64,000 nucleotides of DNA from G963668435 sp963668435 (GTDB lineage Bacteria; Latescibacterota; Latescibacteria; Latescibacterales; Latescibacteraceae). A program made the position numbers and the translations under genes. The notes below the pieces were generated by a model. The model worked only from the letters and a program-made list of their open reading frames with translations, was not told the origin of the DNA and did no database searches. The DNA lies in the NCBI GenBank assembly GCA_963668435.2, contig CAXXSC010000008.1, positions 1,488,001-1,552,000 of the forward strand, given 5' to 3'. Shown piece by piece: positions 33,042 through 42,140 of this stretch (position 1 is the stretch's first letter; each line of letters opens with the position of its first letter).

Positions 33042-33453
33042 ACGTCTCGATTATCCCAATGCGGCGGAGCCCACGGCAAGCCTGACGTTTCCGCAGGGGG
33101 GACAGCAGTTCGATGATGCGGGATCATACCGTCTGAACCAGGAGATCAGGCGGGCAAAGGACCAGTCGCCGATAGTGCAGCGCAACGGCAGTGGACGCCG
33201 TCAGCAGAGAGTGACATTCCGGCTTATGCGGATAAGCCCGGCGGGTGAGGAACACGAGACCGATATCGAGGACCTGATCGAATTTATCGACACAATAGTC
33301 GGCGGCGCGACGAACCCGGTGGACTGGACCGACAGTTTCGGAGTCCTGCGGACAGTCCGGATCATGAACGAAACGCTGAGCTGGGAATACGAGTCCGGCT
33401 CGGTCAATGACATCGTGGTGGCCTGCCCGCTCACATTCGAGGTGGAATCTTGA
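33031..33453 (+). CDS. Minor tail protein (gpM-like)
   Basis: A 140-residue beta-rich protein directly after the tape measure (11-nt overlap), the lambda M position. RQQRVTFRLMRISPAGEEHE and the later TNPVDWTDSFGVLRTVRIMN segment, where a tail tip 'WxDxxG' loop stands, fit the M-type tail-tip protein. It should help form the distal tail ring. Confidence 0.55.
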   Translation: MAIERLDYPNAAEPTASLTFPQGGQQFDDAGSYRLNQEIRRAKDQSPIVQRNGSGRRQQRVTFRLMRISPAGEEHETDIEDLIEFIDTIVGGATNPVDWTDSFGVLRTVRIMNETLSWEYESGSVNDIVVACPLTFEVES

Positions 33454-36377
33454 GAAGCGACGCTCCCCAGAATATACTCGATAACTATATGCGGCAGAAT
33501 GCGGCGCTCAAGGTGTTTGTCGAGATCCCCGATCACAATCTTTTTCTCGGCACGAGCAAGGTTGTGATCGACGAAAAGGAGTTTGAAAACCGTGTGAATC
33601 CCGCCGGCGCGATCACCTGGGAAATCCCGCTGTTCTGCGGTATCGGAAAGGTCTCCAATGTACAGCTGAAAAACCTCGAAATCGGACGGGATATACGCTT
33701 TTCCGAAGAGGTGTCGCTTGCGCCTTACGGCGAGGCGGGCTTGTCAGGCTGTGGCCGTCTTGTCAACGGCGGCTATGCCGATTACAGCCTTGTGAGGAAA
33801 TCCGAGACGGGAGAATTCGACAGCACATCCCTTATTATCGGCAGGAAATATATCAACGAATGCCCGCAATACTGGAACGCTGTATACCGGACGGTGCTGA
33901 AATTCCAGCCTCCGGTCGATCTGACGAAATGCGAGGCAGCGGCGCTGAAGCTTACCGGCATGGAACGTCATTTCAATACGACGACAAGGATCCATGTTGT
34001 GAAAGGAACCTGGACGACATTCGGATCCGACAGCATGTTCAGTGCGTTTCAGGGCTGGAGCGACACCGAGGGGGCCTACAGCGATACGGAGATTTTGAAC
34101 GAGACGTTCAATTCCTCGATGTTCGATCCGGACGAAAATTATATTCGGCTCAACGAAAAAGGGCGCGCCTATATAGAGGAGTGCGCGGCGGCTGGAACGC
34201 TTTGCAAGCTGGTGATACTGAGCGAAACGGACCTTGCCGGGGACACGGCGGCGGACCCGACCGGCGATGAATACATGTCTTTCGAAGCAGAAAGCGCCCG
34301 TCTGGAAATACGCTACAATATGAAAGAGCTGGAGAACTCGACGGCGATCATATATCAGGCGTATGACCCGGTGCCATCCATCTCCGCAGAAATGCTGAGG
34401 GCGTGGACGGGCGTTGTGCATGACTGGGTGCTGGACGATCATACACTGGACCTTACGCTGATGCAGGATAAAAAACGTCAGGACATTTTGGTGCCCTCCA
34501 AGCTGATCAATACTATCGATTTCGAGCACGTGCCGGACGCGAATATCGGACTCCCCCACCCCTTACTGATAGGCGAAATGCAGCCGACCGGCGAGCACCG
34601 CAACGGGCAAGGGAATTTTGCCGGAGTGAGGCCGGTGAGCTGGCTAACGCAGATGATGTCCTATTCATATCCGAACTGTTTCAAGGTGCCGGTGATCAAG
34701 GACGAGACCGACAGGAAAACGGTGATGCTCTCCGGACGCAAGGTCGCCGCCCATGCAGAACCTTTCTTTATCTGGAACTCGTCCCGCGGAGCTTATGAGC
34801 TTTACGGCGGGGAGATGACGATACAGCTTCAGATCGACGGCGGCATGACAATACAGGGCATACAGCCGTTCACGAACATGAGTGTTTTTCCCCACGGGGC
34901 GACGGACGGGAAGTTCCGGGTGCTGTCAACAGTGCTGCCCTACAAGCACGAATCGATCGGCGCCGGGGCTGTCGACGGTGAAAAAGCCTATGACAAAGAC
35001 GAGAACAGTTATGCGGCCCTCGAGGCCAATCTCTGCCAGCACCGTTTCTATTTTGCGGCACCGGACGGTGTGAGCGATGTCAGGATGCTGACCTATGTCG
35101 TGTGGGCGGAATTCGACGACGGTGTTCCGGAAGAAGCCCTGCACCTTCTGATCGTGCGGGACAAACAGGCGAAATGGGACCCGGAAAACTCTGAAAGCTG
35201 GGAGACATTCGACAATGTGACGCCCTGGACAGAGGATGCCCAGAAAACGTATGCGACATTTACCGTTGACAGCGAGGGCGCCCGCCAGTCGATAGACCTC
35301 GAGCAGTTCTGCCTTGTGCTATACCGATTGGACTCAACGCCGATGACCGAAGTCAGGATAACCGATATATGCGCGATCGTGTCCTATACCAAGGACGAGC
35401 TGACGGAGCTCTATACTTATGGAAAGGGACTGCCGTTCGGGAGCTGGATCGATGGCGAGGGCCGGGACAATGATTGCGATGAGGATGATATTGTCGAAAA
35501 CCCCTCCTATGTAAGCGAGGCTGTCGCCCGCGAGGAGATGGGCTATAACGAGAACAACCTCGATGTGGCGGCTTTCGATGCAAGCGCCTCCCTCCTGCCC
35601 GGCTGGAAATTCGCGTTCGGGCTGAACGAACAGAAAAGCTCGATGAAGCTTTTCGGCGAAATTGGCGAACAAAGCAAGAGCACCTATTCGTTCGACGAGC
35701 GGAACTGTCTGACAGTACAGACCTGGAACCCCGGCAGATCATTTCCCCATGCCAATGCTAACACGCCGGATGTGCCCGCCGAGCTGGATATATTCGACGA
35801 GTACGCCGAAAAGATCGACGGTATATACCAACGTCACCCCATAGAGCCGGAGACATTCAAGGTCCGGCCGATGAAGATCGGCGAGGTGAAGAACAATTTC
35901 CACCTCCATTACAAATACAATCCGGCAAGCCGCGAATACGAGGGCTATCTGTTTATCGGGCATGGTGACGGCGATCAGGACGAAGTCGAAACGAACCTCA
36001 ATGTACTTAACCTCGAGAACGGCATGACGCTTGACGGTGTCGGCGGTTTGAAGGAAATGACCGCCAACTGCCACAATCGTATAAAGGCCACCAATACAAT
36101 GGATATCCGATGCCCTTTTGTGACCGATATCGTGACGGCCACGCGGATCATGCAGTTCCATGTGGAGACCAGGGCGGTGATGCGCTGGATCGTGGAGATC
36201 GGGAACGACCCGGGAACGGGGATACTACACGAAATAGGCGACTATATCAATGTCCGCCACCAGCGGATGCTCACGCCGTTTTCCCAGTCGGAAATGCTGT
36301 CGGCGAAATGGCGGATAATTTTCAAGCGCCATGACCAGGACAGGCACAGGATCGAACTCAAAGCAGCGAAGGTGTAA
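33450..36377 (+). CDS. Large tail-tip/baseplate protein
   Basis: A 975-residue protein beginning at TTG 33450, overlapping the preceding stop. The N-terminal 100 residues (ALKVFVEIPDHNLFLGTSKV) resemble a distal-tail/hub domain. Residues about 140-300 form a beta sandwich like the TGF-propeptide/DNRLRE type. The remainder is beta-rich with acidic patches (DGEGRDNDCDEDDIVENP). Probably the tail hub that binds the fibre and perhaps cell-surface glycans. No peptidoglycan hydrolase motif seen. Strong GC-rich phage codon use throughout. Confidence 0.6.
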   Translation: MRSDAPQNILDNYMRQNAALKVFVEIPDHNLFLGTSKVVIDEKEFENRVNPAGAITWEIPLFCGIGKVSNVQLKNLEIGRDIRFSEEVSLAPYGEAGLSGCGRLVNGGYADYSLVRKSETGEFDSTSLIIGRKYINECPQYWNAVYRTVLKFQPPVDLTKCEAAALKLTGMERHFNTTTRIHVVKGTWTTFGSDSMFSAFQGWSDTEGAYSDTEILNETFNSSMFDPDENYIRLNEKGRAYIEECAAAGTLCKLVILSETDLAGDTAADPTGDEYMSFEAESARLEIRYNMKELENSTAIIYQAYDPVPSISAEMLRAWTGVVHDWVLDDHTLDLTLMQDKKRQDILVPSKLINTIDFEHVPDANIGLPHPLLIGEMQPTGEHRNGQGNFAGVRPVSWLTQMMSYSYPNCFKVPVIKDETDRKTVMLSGRKVAAHAEPFFIWNSSRGAYELYGGEMTIQLQIDGGMTIQGIQPFTNMSVFPHGATDGKFRVLSTVLPYKHESIGAGAVDGEKAYDKDENSYAALEANLCQHRFYFAAPDGVSDVRMLTYVVWAEFDDGVPEEALHLLIVRDKQAKWDPENSESWETFDNVTPWTEDAQKTYATFTVDSEGARQSIDLEQFCLVLYRLDSTPMTEVRITDICAIVSYTKDELTELYTYGKGLPFGSWIDGEGRDNDCDEDDIVENPSYVSEAVAREEMGYNENNLDVAAFDASASLLPGWKFAFGLNEQKSSMKLFGEIGEQSKSTYSFDERNCLTVQTWNPGRSFPHANANTPDVPAELDIFDEYAEKIDGIYQRHPIEPETFKVRPMKIGEVKNNFHLHYKYNPASREYEGYLFIGHGDGDQDEVETNLNVLNLENGMTLDGVGGLKEMTANCHNRIKATNTMDIRCPFVTDIVTATRIMQFHVETRAVMRWIVEIGNDPGTGILHEIGDYINVRHQRMLTPFSQSEMLSAKWRIIFKRHDQDRHRIELKAAKV

Positions 36378-36379
36378 CG

Positions 36380-37936
36380 ATGAGTGACAGATATGTCGCG
36401 GCAGGGCCGGGAACAGGCGTATATCAGCCAGCGGGAAAACCGGGCGCTCCGGTCTATGTGAGCAACCGGTATTTCAGCATAGACGCGAGCAACAACAGCT
36501 TGCAGTTCACGAGCTATAAGGAGGGAGTGATCCTCGGCGGGCCGGTGCTGATAACGGTGGCGGCGGGATACTATGACGGCGCGGGATTCGCAGCGGCCTG
36601 GCAGGCGGCAATAAATGGAAACACGACGCTGACCGGCGAAGAGACAGAATTTGCCTGCCTATATGACGCCTCCCTTCGCAAGCTGATATACCGTACAGCG
36701 GGCGAAGAATACGCACTGGAGCTGTCAGGGGTCGGGACGGTGAGTACGGCGGCGGCTGACTGCGGATATGAGTTCGACAAGGCGGCGGCGCAAGAGCTGG
36801 TCGGCGACAGCGAGGCCTACGGGCTGGGGACTGTGACATTCGATATCGATCCGGGCGACAACGGGATCCGGGTGCTGTATTCGCTTTACTGCAATGAGCT
36901 GGGAAAATATATCGGCGCGGACGGTGTGGCCGATGAAAGCACAGATGTCTGGGGACTTTTAAGCGACTGGGACAACGGCGGACAGGCGGGCCGTGTGACG
37001 GTGCCGGGCCTGACCGAAATGACACGTTACACATTCAAGGCACGGGCGAAAAACGAGGCCGGTGATATCGGTGAATGGAGCGATGATTCGGCGGTTATGA
37101 TGTCGATGCCGCCCCTGGACGGCGGTGACGACGCTGATATAGTGCCGCTGGATGTGTCGACCGGCAACACGAAAATTGTCAGCGATACGAGGAGCGGCCT
37201 GACGATTTCCGGGAACAGGACCGATACCAGGGCGAGTATTTTTTACGGCGATATCAGCATGACGTTCCTGCTCCAGAGTTACCGGAGTCTGGCGGAAAAC
37301 GGGATCGAGGTGCAGTATTCGGAGGACTACGATCCGGACAATCCGGAGCTCGCCAGCTGGGGGCCTGCGACGATTGCCGCCGGAAGCTGCGCAATCAGCG
37401 GCCTTACGGCAACCGATGACGGCGTGAAGCTCACGTTTAAATGGGACTCCTATACGGACGCCGGGCCCTCGGAATATCAGAAAAACATGTACCTTCGGAT
37501 CCGCGCGATCGACGACGCCGGTGATCCGGGCAGCTGGGTGATTGCCGGACCGTTCGGAATAAACAACCGTCCCGCAAAAATACAGTGGATACGCTACCAG
37601 GGCGTAGATACCGACTATCCATACGATAAAAACACCCGTCCGACACTTCGCGCTGTGATCCCGGATGTCAGGGGCGGCGGTCCGTTGTTTCCCACGGCAA
37701 AATATGTCCGTAAATCGGACGGCGAACCGGTGCTGACGCTGAACAGTTTCGACTCGCTCACCGGCTGGCGCTATGAGGACGACGAGGGCTGGAAGGATCT
37801 CACGCAGGACGGGATCCCGGCCGCCGCGGTCGACGGCGCGCACCAGATGGAGATAACAGTTCCGGAAGGCAGGGAACTTCCCCACGCGGAATACCTGATC
37901 ACGGGGAAGATGTATGAATACAGAAATAGAGGGTAA
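36380..37936 (+). CDS. Tail protein with fibronectin type III-like domains
   Basis: A 518-residue protein. The N-terminal region (SNRYFSIDASNNSLQFTSYK) is followed by about three Ig/FnIII-like repeats with ends such as MTRYTFKARAKNEAGDIGEW and MYLRIRAIDDAGDPGSWVIA. These repeats match those of phage tail tip proteins that extend from the hub. It starts two bases after the preceding stop. Two copies of the hairpin repeat element begin immediately after its stop codon. Confidence 0.6.
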   Translation: MSDRYVAAGPGTGVYQPAGKPGAPVYVSNRYFSIDASNNSLQFTSYKEGVILGGPVLITVAAGYYDGAGFAAAWQAAINGNTTLTGEETEFACLYDASLRKLIYRTAGEEYALELSGVGTVSTAAADCGYEFDKAAAQELVGDSEAYGLGTVTFDIDPGDNGIRVLYSLYCNELGKYIGADGVADESTDVWGLLSDWDNGGQAGRVTVPGLTEMTRYTFKARAKNEAGDIGEWSDDSAVMMSMPPLDGGDDADIVPLDVSTGNTKIVSDTRSGLTISGNRTDTRASIFYGDISMTFLLQSYRSLAENGIEVQYSEDYDPDNPELASWGPATIAAGSCAISGLTATDDGVKLTFKWDSYTDAGPSEYQKNMYLRIRAIDDAGDPGSWVIAGPFGINNRPAKIQWIRYQGVDTDYPYDKNTRPTLRAVIPDVRGGGPLFPTAKYVRKSDGEPVLTLNSFDSLTGWRYEDDEGWKDLTQDGIPAAAVDGAHQMEITVPEGRELPHAEYLITGKMYEYRNRG

Positions 37937-38118
37937 CCAGTCGGGGACTGGACGGTAGCCTGCAAGGGATGTGCAGATAGTGCCGCTGTACGATGCTGCG
38001 ACATCGTACGCTGGGTGGTGAGGTCAGCCAGTCGGGGACTGGACGGTAGTCTGCAAGGGATGTGCGGGATGGGCCGCTGTTCAGCGTTGCGCCGCTGAAC
38101 GCTGGTTGGTGAGATCAC
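37937..38118 (+). repeat. Tandem 91-bp structured repeat (copies 2 and 3)
   Basis: Two units offset by exactly 91 bp begin at 37937 and 38028. Each has hairpin 1 (CCAGTC-GGG-GACTGG), a conserved GGTAG-Y-CTGCAAGGGATG, a weaker CTGCA/TGC(A/G)G hairpin, then hairpin 3. Hairpin 3 differs between copies but stays paired: GTACGATG/CATCGTAC (37988-38009) versus GTTCAGCG/CGCTGAAC (38079-38100), four compensated base pairs. A conserved GGTGGTGAGGTCA-like tail follows. The structure rather than the sequence is kept. Function unknown. Confidence 0.75.
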
Positions 38119-38206
38119 CGGAAAAAAAGATTCAAGATTAACATAAAAATATTTCAAAAAAAATGATGCCTATATACGGGCGTGAAAATGAAAAAAGGAT
38201 GACAAT
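38119..38206. other. AT-rich leader of the fibre gene
   Basis: About 90 bp, very A-rich (AAAAAAAGATT, ATAAAAATATTTC), lead to AAAAAAGGATGACAAT before ATG 38207. The A-rich stretch could enhance translation or hold a promoter. No clear -35/-10 pair. Confidence 0.3.
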
Positions 38207-41200
38207 ATGGATGTCAAAACGGCGATAAAGAGTCTGGCGACAAAGGCGGCGACGGTGGCGGTGGTCGGCACTGCCGGAGTGGTCGGCGTGATCGAGGGGA
38301 CGGCTCCGGTTGTACCGGAGGATATGGTTGTCCAGGGGGAGATTGTCAGCGAGCGGACGCTGTACTCCAAGACGGTGGCGGGCCCGATAGAATATGCCGC
38401 CGATGAGAGTGGCAAAGTCCGCAGGCGGCAGCGTTACGAAGTGACCTATTCGGCGACGCCGATGCACTGGCGCGATGAGGGCGGCGAGCTCAAGAGTGTC
38501 GATACGCGTATCAGGCGGCGCGGGCTGGTGACCAGGCTTGTCAGCGATTACGATTATACTGTCTCCACGGGCTATTACGAGGCGCGATTCAAGGACGAGT
38601 CGGCGCGGGATTATGAGTTCGAACGCGGCGGCCGGAGTGTGGAATATGTTTACACGGCGGACACGACCGATGTGGAATTCCGAACTGAAACGCTGGGCAG
38701 CTCGGTCAAGCAGGATGTCATACTCAAGACGGCACGGGCGGAAAAACGTTTGACATGGCGGCTCAATACGGATGCCCGATATACGCTCGAAGATGGCCGG
38801 ATCGTATTCACGTCTGACGACGGGGCCTATCTGTTCGAGATGTCGCCGCCGGTGGGCTGGGATGCTGCGTGCAGGGCGGTCGATATCGCGGTCTCGGTTG
38901 TGGCGGACACACTGGTCTATGCGGTCGATTATGACGGCGATGACTACCCGGTGACGATCGATCCGACGACGATATTTATGCCGGTGAGTAATAATCACGG
39001 TTGGGCATACGGCTATGACACAAGCAGCTGGAGTCAGGCACGGAGCTACGCGGATGGGCGCAACTATAACGCCTCGGTCTGGGCTTTTGCAATGAATGAC
39101 GGGATACAATATATGAACTATCGCGGATTCGTGTCGTTCGATACCTCGCCGATCCCTGACGAGGCGACGATCGACAGCGCCTATGTCCATTTTTTGTACA
39201 CGGCATACGCGGACAATCCCGACAGCGCATGGATAGTGGAGTGCACCGCGACGGACAGCTACATAGGAAACGCCTGGTATACGGCATTCCCGGGCTATGT
39301 TTCGGGCACGAGCGCCTACAGTATTACGCCGCTGGCGGATGCGCTGGAGTCAGCAAGCTGGGCCAACGACGACAGTATCGATGTCCGTCTCAACGGGGAC
39401 GGTCTCGATGCGATCGATGTGGCTGACCTGACACGGTTTGCCGTGATTTCGAACCGCGACGTACAGGGGACGGCTCCGGTTGTGAATAACCAGGAATACG
39501 GCCTCGCGTATTTCAATAACGGGCGGACCTATCTCAAGGTTTTTTACACGGCATTCAGTGACCGGATCACGAATTTTGCGCTGTCGGATCCCGACACGAC
39601 CTCCCTGTTCGCGAGCTGGGACAACAGCTCGACCGATCTTGACAGCCTGTCGATCTGGACAAATCCCGACGGCAGCCCGGAATGGGTCAAGACGGTGGCG
39701 GACACAGCGATGACAACAACGATCAGCGGACTACTGCCAGCAACGGAATATATTTTCGTGGCGAAAGACGACAGCGGCGGGACGGCGCTTTATTCCAACG
39801 CTGACACGCTGGCGACTTTGGCGGTGCCGCCGAGCAACCTTCAGCTGGCCGAGGTCTATTCGCCATACGTGAGCATTGATTTCGACGGCGGATCAAACCC
39901 GATCGGGACGGAATACGCACTCAGGGACAGCACCCGTCAGGTCTGGATCACGGCGGCGGGTGACACGAGTTCAAGCTCCACATGGCGGACCGAGGCCGAC
40001 TGGGAAGCGACCTATATCGAGATGACCGCGCAGACGAGATACCTTATCGGCGTGGTGGCGCGAAACCCCGACGGTGTGCTGTCCGGCTACGACTGGGCCG
40101 AGGTGCTTTCCGGTGACTTGCGGATGCTTTTGCTGGCACCGGCGCGCACGGGCTATGACTGGACGTGGTACGCTGACGACTCGAGCTATTCGGGCGCGCG
40201 TGGGGCCCAGTCTCTGGGCGAGGTGACCAACGGCGCGGATCAGCTGGGGCAGCGATACAGCGGCGGGACCTACTATAATTACCGGATCGGCGCGCAGTGG
40301 GCGATACCGGATATCGATTCGCTTGTGACTGCCTCGCTCGAGATGAGTTTTTCCGGCGACAGCAGCGACACGGATTTCAGTTTGATTTTGACACCGGGCA
40401 CCTGGGCGGACGAGGACAACGGCACGGAGTTTTACCTGTTCGAGGGGCATCAGGCGGGCAGCTCACCCTACACCGGGACGAATTACATACTTAACTGGTA
40501 CACAAGCTCTTACGCCGCAAAGGACACGGTCGGAGTCAATGCGCAGGGCGAGGCCGCGATCATGGCGGCGATCAACGATACGCTACGGGTAACGGCACTT
40601 TCGAGCCGCGATATGACTGCTGTTTCGCCCGCCGGTAATGAGTTTGTCGAGGTCAATGATCTCAAGCTGATACTGACCTACTACGACTATGACTATGTGC
40701 CGACCGATGTCACAATGACGATGCTGTCGGCGACCTCGATGGAAGTGAGCTGGGACTCGCGATCCTCGAGTCAGGCGGGATTTCTTGTCTGTGCGGCCGC
40801 CGACTCAAGTGCGCTCGGGAGTCTGACAGCGCCGGGGGCCGAGGCGGACACGTTGACAGTGGTGCCGAACACGCTCTATCAGGTGATAGTCAAGGTTGTC
40901 GGCGGCAAGATCGACGGAGAGTTTTCCGAGGCGAGTGAGGCGGCCTATACCTGGCCTGCAGCTTTCGCGGTGCCATTCGGCACGACCGAAATCGGGAGTT
41001 CGACGATAACGCTGCTACCGGACACGACCGGCGCCGGAAACCCCGGCTATACGGAGTTTGGGGTACTCGCGATCGACAGTGCCGGTGATTCGTTTTATGT
41101 GGCGGCGGCCTCGCGCGAGTTGGTCGCGGGCGGACTCTACGGTGATAATGACGCGGGATTCGCGACGCTGGCAGGCTGGGGCGACAGTATACGGGTGACC

Positions 41201-41266
41201 GGGATCCCGGGCGGGCATTATCACATGTGGTATCCGTATGTGCGGCAGTCGGAGACTGCACCGTAG
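38207..41266 (+). CDS. Tail fibre/receptor-binding protein with repeated beta domains
   Basis: A 1019-residue protein. The N-terminus (MDVKTAIKSLATKAATVAVV followed by GTAGVVGVI) is hydrophobic and resembles a signal or membrane anchor, which is unusual for a virion protein. Residues about 260-450 and 630-790 look like two carbohydrate-binding beta sandwiches of the DNRLRE type. FnIII-like modules lie between and after them (e.g. TTTISGLLPATEYIFVAKDD). Likely the adhesin contacting the host surface, or else a lysogenic-conversion surface protein. The fourth hairpin element overlaps its stop. Confidence 0.6.
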   Translation: MDVKTAIKSLATKAATVAVVGTAGVVGVIEGTAPVVPEDMVVQGEIVSERTLYSKTVAGPIEYAADESGKVRRRQRYEVTYSATPMHWRDEGGELKSVDTRIRRRGLVTRLVSDYDYTVSTGYYEARFKDESARDYEFERGGRSVEYVYTADTTDVEFRTETLGSSVKQDVILKTARAEKRLTWRLNTDARYTLEDGRIVFTSDDGAYLFEMSPPVGWDAACRAVDIAVSVVADTLVYAVDYDGDDYPVTIDPTTIFMPVSNNHGWAYGYDTSSWSQARSYADGRNYNASVWAFAMNDGIQYMNYRGFVSFDTSPIPDEATIDSAYVHFLYTAYADNPDSAWIVECTATDSYIGNAWYTAFPGYVSGTSAYSITPLADALESASWANDDSIDVRLNGDGLDAIDVADLTRFAVISNRDVQGTAPVVNNQEYGLAYFNNGRTYLKVFYTAFSDRITNFALSDPDTTSLFASWDNSSTDLDSLSIWTNPDGSPEWVKTVADTAMTTTISGLLPATEYIFVAKDDSGGTALYSNADTLATLAVPPSNLQLAEVYSPYVSIDFDGGSNPIGTEYALRDSTRQVWITAAGDTSSSSTWRTEADWEATYIEMTAQTRYLIGVVARNPDGVLSGYDWAEVLSGDLRMLLLAPARTGYDWTWYADDSSYSGARGAQSLGEVTNGADQLGQRYSGGTYYNYRIGAQWAIPDIDSLVTASLEMSFSGDSSDTDFSLILTPGTWADEDNGTEFYLFEGHQAGSSPYTGTNYILNWYTSSYAAKDTVGVNAQGEAAIMAAINDTLRVTALSSRDMTAVSPAGNEFVEVNDLKLILTYYDYDYVPTDVTMTMLSATSMEVSWDSRSSSQAGFLVCAAADSSALGSLTAPGAEADTLTVVPNTLYQVIVKVVGGKIDGEFSEASEAAYTWPAAFAVPFGTTEIGSSTITLLPDTTGAGNPGYTEFGVLAIDSAGDSFYVAAASRELVAGGLYGDNDAGFATLAGWGDSIRVTGIPGGHYHMWYPYVRQSETAP

Positions 41267-41292
41267 TCTGTGAGGGGTGTGCAGATAGAATG
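41245..41292 (+). repeat. Hairpin repeat element, copy 4
   Basis: GCAGTC-GGA-GACTGC (41245-41259), then CCGTAG-T-CTGTGAGGGGTGTGCAGATAG. Relative to copies 2 and 3 the outer base pair of hairpin 1 is inverted from C-G to G-C with both sides changed. The element spans the stop codon (TAG 41264-41266) of the fibre gene. Confidence 0.65.
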
Positions 41293-41334
41293 ATAATAAT
41301 ATGATATGAACGTGCTCGAAAACGGGGAGGGAGC

Positions 41335-41613
41335 ATGACAGATGGCGCATGGGTGACGCTGGCGGTTAGTATCGCCTCGACAGGCGGTGTTATTATCACC
41401 GCCCTGATCAAGCTGCCCGCACGAAAAAACGGGAATGGGCAGACCATGCAGTCGGCGGCGCCCGACCCTGACAGATGTCCGGGGCATTCTGGCCTTGTGG
41501 CGAAAATACAGGGCCTTAAGGAGGGACAGGACAGGATCGAGCGCGGAAACAATGTGATATGGAACGCGGTCGATGAAATGAGAAATGAATTAAGGGAGAT
41601 GATGAAGCCATGA
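41335..41613 (+). CDS. Small membrane protein of the lysis cassette (XhlA/holin-like)
   Basis: A 92-residue protein with one N-terminal transmembrane helix (WVTLAVSIASTGGVIITALI), a basic linker and a C-terminal amphipathic helix with heptads (GLVAKIQGLKEGQDRIERGN). This layout resembles haemolysin XhlA-like or Rz-like proteins located beside holins. GGGAGG precedes the ATG. ATGA-type overlap with the next gene. Confidence 0.55.
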   Translation: MTDGAWVTLAVSIASTGGVIITALIKLPARKNGNGQTMQSAAPDPDRCPGHSGLVAKIQGLKEGQDRIERGNNVIWNAVDEMRNELREMMKP

Positions 41614-42017
41614 AGCCGGTAATCGAATTGGTCAGGCTCGAGGAGAGTTTCGAACACGGGACTTTCGGGGCGCTGAAAATCAACAAGGAGCTTTTCTGCT
41701 GGACGCTGGAGCCGCGCGACGAGGAGAATGCCGAGAATATCTCGTCGATACCGGCGCAGCAGTACGACTGTCGGCGGTATTCAAGCGCGCGCTATCCAGA
41801 CACATTCCAGGTGATGGATGTCCCCGGTCGTTTCAATGTCCTGATTCATGCCGGGAACACGGATGACGACACGGCGGGCTGTATTCTGCTGGGCGAGACG
41901 CTCGGTAAGTTCCGTGACGGGCGTGCGATACTCAATTCCGGCGCGACGTTTCGGCGTTTCATGGCGCTGCTGGCCGAGCATGACGAGTTATCGCTGACGA
42001 TCCGCGAGGAGTTCTGA
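41610..42017 (+). CDS. DUF5675-family protein, putative lysis enzyme
   Basis: A 135-residue protein with the DUF5675 pattern: TFGALKINKELFCWTLEPRD, then SIPAQQYDCRRYSSARYP, FNVLIHAGNTDDDTAGCILL and a C-terminal helix. The H-A-G-N...GCI(L)LG segment recalls an L,D-transpeptidase-type active site. The family is regularly found in phage lysis regions, so it may act on peptidoglycan, but catalysis has not been shown as far as I know. Confidence 0.7.
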   Translation: MKPVIELVRLEESFEHGTFGALKINKELFCWTLEPRDEENAENISSIPAQQYDCRRYSSARYPDTFQVMDVPGRFNVLIHAGNTDDDTAGCILLGETLGKFRDGRAILNSGATFRRFMALLAEHDELSLTIREEF

Positions 42018-42121
42018 TGAAAAAAAGTGAAAAAAATATTTCGCGGCGGAAAAAAATTTTTTTGACCCTACTATGCTCGGCGCTTTTTGGGGGTTTTCGG
42101 GGGCGAAAGCCTGAAAAATAA
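42017..42121 (+). CDS. 34-residue basic peptide with hydrophobic core
   Basis: ATG 42017 overlaps the preceding stop (TGATGA). The peptide MKKSEKNISRRKKIFLTLLC continues SALFGGFRGRKPEK. A positively charged start, hydrophobic core and Cys suggest a small lipoprotein or spanin-like piece, though the lipobox is poor. The coupled start within the lysis cassette is the main support. Confidence 0.3.
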   Translation: MKKSEKNISRRKKIFLTLLCSALFGGFRGRKPEK

Positions 42122-42140
42122 ACGTGTAAGGAGGTAAAAA

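Noticed and set aside
37937..38118. Template/variable repeat of a diversity-generating retroelement
   Set aside because: No reverse transcriptase or Avd gene in the window, and the differences are compensated pairs rather than adenine-specific changes.
37937..38118. Ordinary intrinsic terminators
   Set aside because: The stems are not followed by T-runs, and transcription must continue into the fibre gene.
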